Assembly (NCBI RefSeq): GCF_029227915.1
Contig: NC_079876.1
Location: 9,798,001-9,862,000, forward strand
Length of the DNA: 64,000 nt
Direction: 5' to 3'
Source: Hydractinia symbiolongicarpus
Taxonomy: Eukaryota; Cnidaria; Hydrozoa; Anthoathecata; Hydractiniidae
Part shown: positions 62,463-64,000 of the stretch, piece after piece
How the letters are laid out: each line of letters begins with the position of its first letter
How positions within the stretch are numbered: position 1 is the first letter of the stretch
The notes under the pieces: generated by a model
What the model was told of the DNA's origin: nothing
Database searches by the model: none
Seen by the model: only the letters and a program-made list of their open reading frames with translations
Translations under genes and position numbers: made by a program

Positions 62463-64000
62463 AATGACTTATTAATCTAAATTTTTAAATGAAGCGCTAC
62501 CACAGCGCCCAGTGTAATCGCTGAGTTCCGGCAATCATGTCAAATTAAGAAGAATGTTATTTCTTGGAGTCCAATTTTTTTCATTTACCACATTTATCAG
62601 GTCACAGTCCAAAGTTATTTCAATAAAGTCCCACAGTCAATCGTTTCACTGCTGAAAGCGATGCAACCTAGCAATATCAGATAAATATCGCTAAATACAT
62701 GTTGGTACAAATATGTGACCCAACCGTTGAAACTCAAACGGACTGACACCGTTAGAAAGTCAGTGAAATGTAGTATTTGAAACTGTCTCTATTACTTCAG
62801 CGCGCGCTAATAGCTAGGATTGGTCCCACAGTAAAAAATGACATTTTTATCTTAATTTTTAAATGAAGCGTTACCACAGCCCCTAGTGTAATCGCTGAGT
62901 TTCGGCAGTCATGTCAAATTAAGAAGAATGTTATTTCTTGGAGTCCAATTTTCTCATTTATCACATTTATCAGGTCACAGTCCAAAGTTACTTCAGTTAA
63001 GTCCCACAGTCAATCGTTTCACTGTTAAAAGCTATGCAACCTAGTAATATCAGATAAATATCGCTAAATACATGTTGGTACAATTATGTGACCCAACCGT
63101 TGAATCACAAACGGAATGACACCGTTAGAAAGTCAGTGAAATGTAGTATGTGAAACTGTCTCTATTACTTCAGCGCGCGCTTACGGCTAGGATTGGTCCC
63201 ACAGTAAGAAATGACTCATTAATCTAAATTTTTAAAAGAAGTGCTACCACAGCGCCCAGTGTAATCGCTGAGTTCAGGCAATCAAGTCAAATCAAGACGA
63301 ATGTTATTTCTTGGAATCCAATTTTTTCATTTATCACATTTATCAGGTCACAGTCCAAAGTTAGTTCAGTTATGTCCCACAGTCAATAGTTTCACTGTTA
63401 AAGGCGATGCAACCTAGTAATATGAGATAAATATCGCAAAATACATGTTGGTACAAATATGCGACCCAACCGTTGAAACTCAAACGGACTGACACCGTTA
63501 GAAAGTCAGTGAAATGTAGTATGTGAATTTGTCTCTATTACTTCAGCGCGCGCTTACGGCTAGGATTGGTCCCACAGTAAGAAATGACTCATTAATCTAA
63601 ATTTCTAAAAGAAGTGCTACCACAGCGCCCAGTGTAATCGCTGAGTTCCGGCAATCAAGTCAAATTAAAAAGAATGTTATTTCTTGGACTCCAATTGTCT
63701 CACTTATAACATTTATAAGGTCACAGTCCAAAGTTAGTTCAATTAAGTCCTACAGTTAATCGTTTCATTGTTAAAAGCGATGCAACCTAGTAATATCAGA
63801 AAAACTTCGCTAAGTACATGTTGGTACGAATAGGTGACCCAACCGTTGTAACTCAAACGGACTGACATCGTTAGAAAGTCAATGAAATGTAACTTTTGAA
63901 ATTGTCGCTATTTCTTCAGTGCGCGATAACGGCTAGAATTGGTCCCACAGTAAAAAATGACTTATTAATCTAAATTTTTAAATGAAGCGTTACCACAGCG
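62463..64000 (+). repeat. R'-A-E-F' run, copy of 56131-57668
   Basis: Units 62463, 62837, 63210, 63583 and the partial at 63956 match R', A, E, F' and the start of P at a constant 6,332-bp offset from unit 4. Scattered private substitutions (cctagcaatatc, 'taatagctagg', 'gcccctagtg', 'gtacaattatg', 'atgcgaccc', 'gtgaatttgtc') make it more diverged from unit 4 than units 3 and 4 are from each other. Confidence 0.78.
63956..64000 (+). repeat. Partial monomer 173 cut by the window edge
   Basis: The first 45 bases of a further monomer are present, ending inside the hairpin element ('gcgttaccacagcg'). The array therefore extends past the right edge. Confidence 0.95.

Larger units (their letters stand above)
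1..64000 (+). repeat. Satellite DNA array, ~372-bp monomer, 172 full copies plus a partial
   Basis: The window is a head-to-tail array with no break. I set each monomer start at the a/t-g-a-c-t motif that follows the run of A after 'cccacagt' or 'cccccagt', and traced 173 starts from 1 to 63956. All units run in the same direction, and nearly all spacings are 362-363, 368-370 or 371-376 bp. No interval is long enough to hide an inserted element. Monomers differ mainly by substitutions and by a few recurring small indels that define classes. Such arrays typically form centromeric or other constitutive heterochromatin in eukaryotes; that role is inferred, not visible. I do not recognise the family. 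No gene is present: all six frames carry stops every few dozen codons. The array continues beyond both window edges, because position 1 is a unit boundary only by my choice of phase and the last unit is cut. Confidence 0.97.
57624..64000 (+). repeat. Right domain: shuffled monomers 156-173
   Basis: Unit starts: 57624, 57993, 58366, 58739, 59112, 59483, 59856, 60225, 60599, 60970, 61343, 61716, 62090, 62463, 62837, 63210, 63583, 63956. P-like, R', A, E and F' classes recur but no complete P-Q-R-A unit is present. Chimeras are frequent: 57993 is P 5' with A 3', and 58366 is E 5' with A 3' (switch near 58,527-58,558). Three small private indels occur here: 'gtgtaatgctgag' (59112 unit, one base lost), 'cagcgcgctcacgg' (60599 unit, two bases lost) and the 4-bp class at 57624 and 59856. 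Confidence 0.85.

Noticed and set aside
1-64000. Open reading frames, including long-looking frames created because 372 is divisible by three
   Set aside because: I followed all frames of the consensus unit. Each meets stops quickly (for example taa or tga in the first 20 bases on the plus strand). The longest open stretch is about 63 codons on the minus strand, lacks an ATG and recurs with every monomer. No coding feature is supported.
1-64000. CRISPR array
   Set aside because: There is no pattern of short identical repeats with unrelated spacers; similarity covers the entire 372-bp unit.
1-64000. Transposable element, terminal repeats or target-site duplications at the chimeric junctions
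   Set aside because: Every chimeric unit keeps normal length and phase, with no extra sequence at the switch point; homologous exchange explains them better.
1-64000. Ribosomal DNA spacer sub-repeats
   Set aside because: No rRNA gene or promoter-like unique segment occurs in 64 kb, and the array is far longer than a usual spacer sub-repeat block.
1-64000. Assignment to a named satellite family or species
   Set aside because: The unit length resembles several known families, but I cannot match the sequence to any from memory, so I leave it unnamed. A similarity search of the consensus against repeat libraries would decide it.

Overview
The whole 64 kb window is one uninterrupted block of tandemly repeated satellite DNA. 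The repeat unit (monomer) is about 372 bp. I counted 172 complete monomers plus a 45-base partial at the right edge, all in the same orientation, with an average spacing of 371.8 bp. I found no protein-coding gene, RNA gene, transposon, CRISPR array or unique-sequence gap. Every reading frame of the monomer is closed by stops at short intervals. The longest stop-free run I traced in the consensus is about 63 codons, on the minus strand, with no ATG.

The pattern fits a eukaryotic centromeric, pericentromeric or other heterochromatic array. Monomer 1 is 38% G+C by hand count (141 of 373) and contains 12 CpG, close to what its base composition predicts. That argues against a heavily CpG-methylated genome such as a vertebrate or many plants, and is compatible with an invertebrate. 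I do not recognise the family and do not name a species. Tenebrionid beetles are among groups with satellites of similar unit length, but length alone is not evidence.

Monomers fall into variant classes marked by small indels: 373-374 bp standard, 362-363 bp (11-bp deletion), 368-369 bp (4-bp deletion) and 376 bp (longer A-run). Their order forms higher-order repeats that change along the window. (1) 1-16.3 kb: older mixed array, with six-monomer (2,219 bp) and 22-monomer (8,153 bp) offsets; it holds most of the 11-bp-deletion monomers. (2) 16.3-20.4 kb: three-monomer duplications, one of them (1,120 bp) exact. (3) 20.4-30.6 kb: overlapping tandem duplications of 4, 5 and 7 monomers (1,491, 1,859 and 2,606 bp). 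(4) 30.6-40.2 kb: a 13-monomer unit (about 4,825 bp) in two tandem copies, re-using the 11-bp-deletion monomers. (5) 40.5-41.6 kb: transition. (6) 41.6-57.6 kb: a named-monomer unit P-Q-R-A*-Q'-R'-A-E-F-G-H in four variant copies of 11, 9, 9 and 14 monomers, with a three-monomer duplication inside the unit. (7) 57.6-64 kb: shuffled end that joins pieces of domains 4 and 6.

Many boundaries are visible as chimeric monomers whose 5' half belongs to one class and 3' half to another. This is the expected result of unequal but in-register recombination or gene conversion between monomers. The near-identity of neighbouring large units on the right, against the more diverged left side, suggests recent amplification on the right. 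Within the monomer, a GC-rich hairpin and a near-invariant 12-base box stand out as candidate structural or protein-binding elements.
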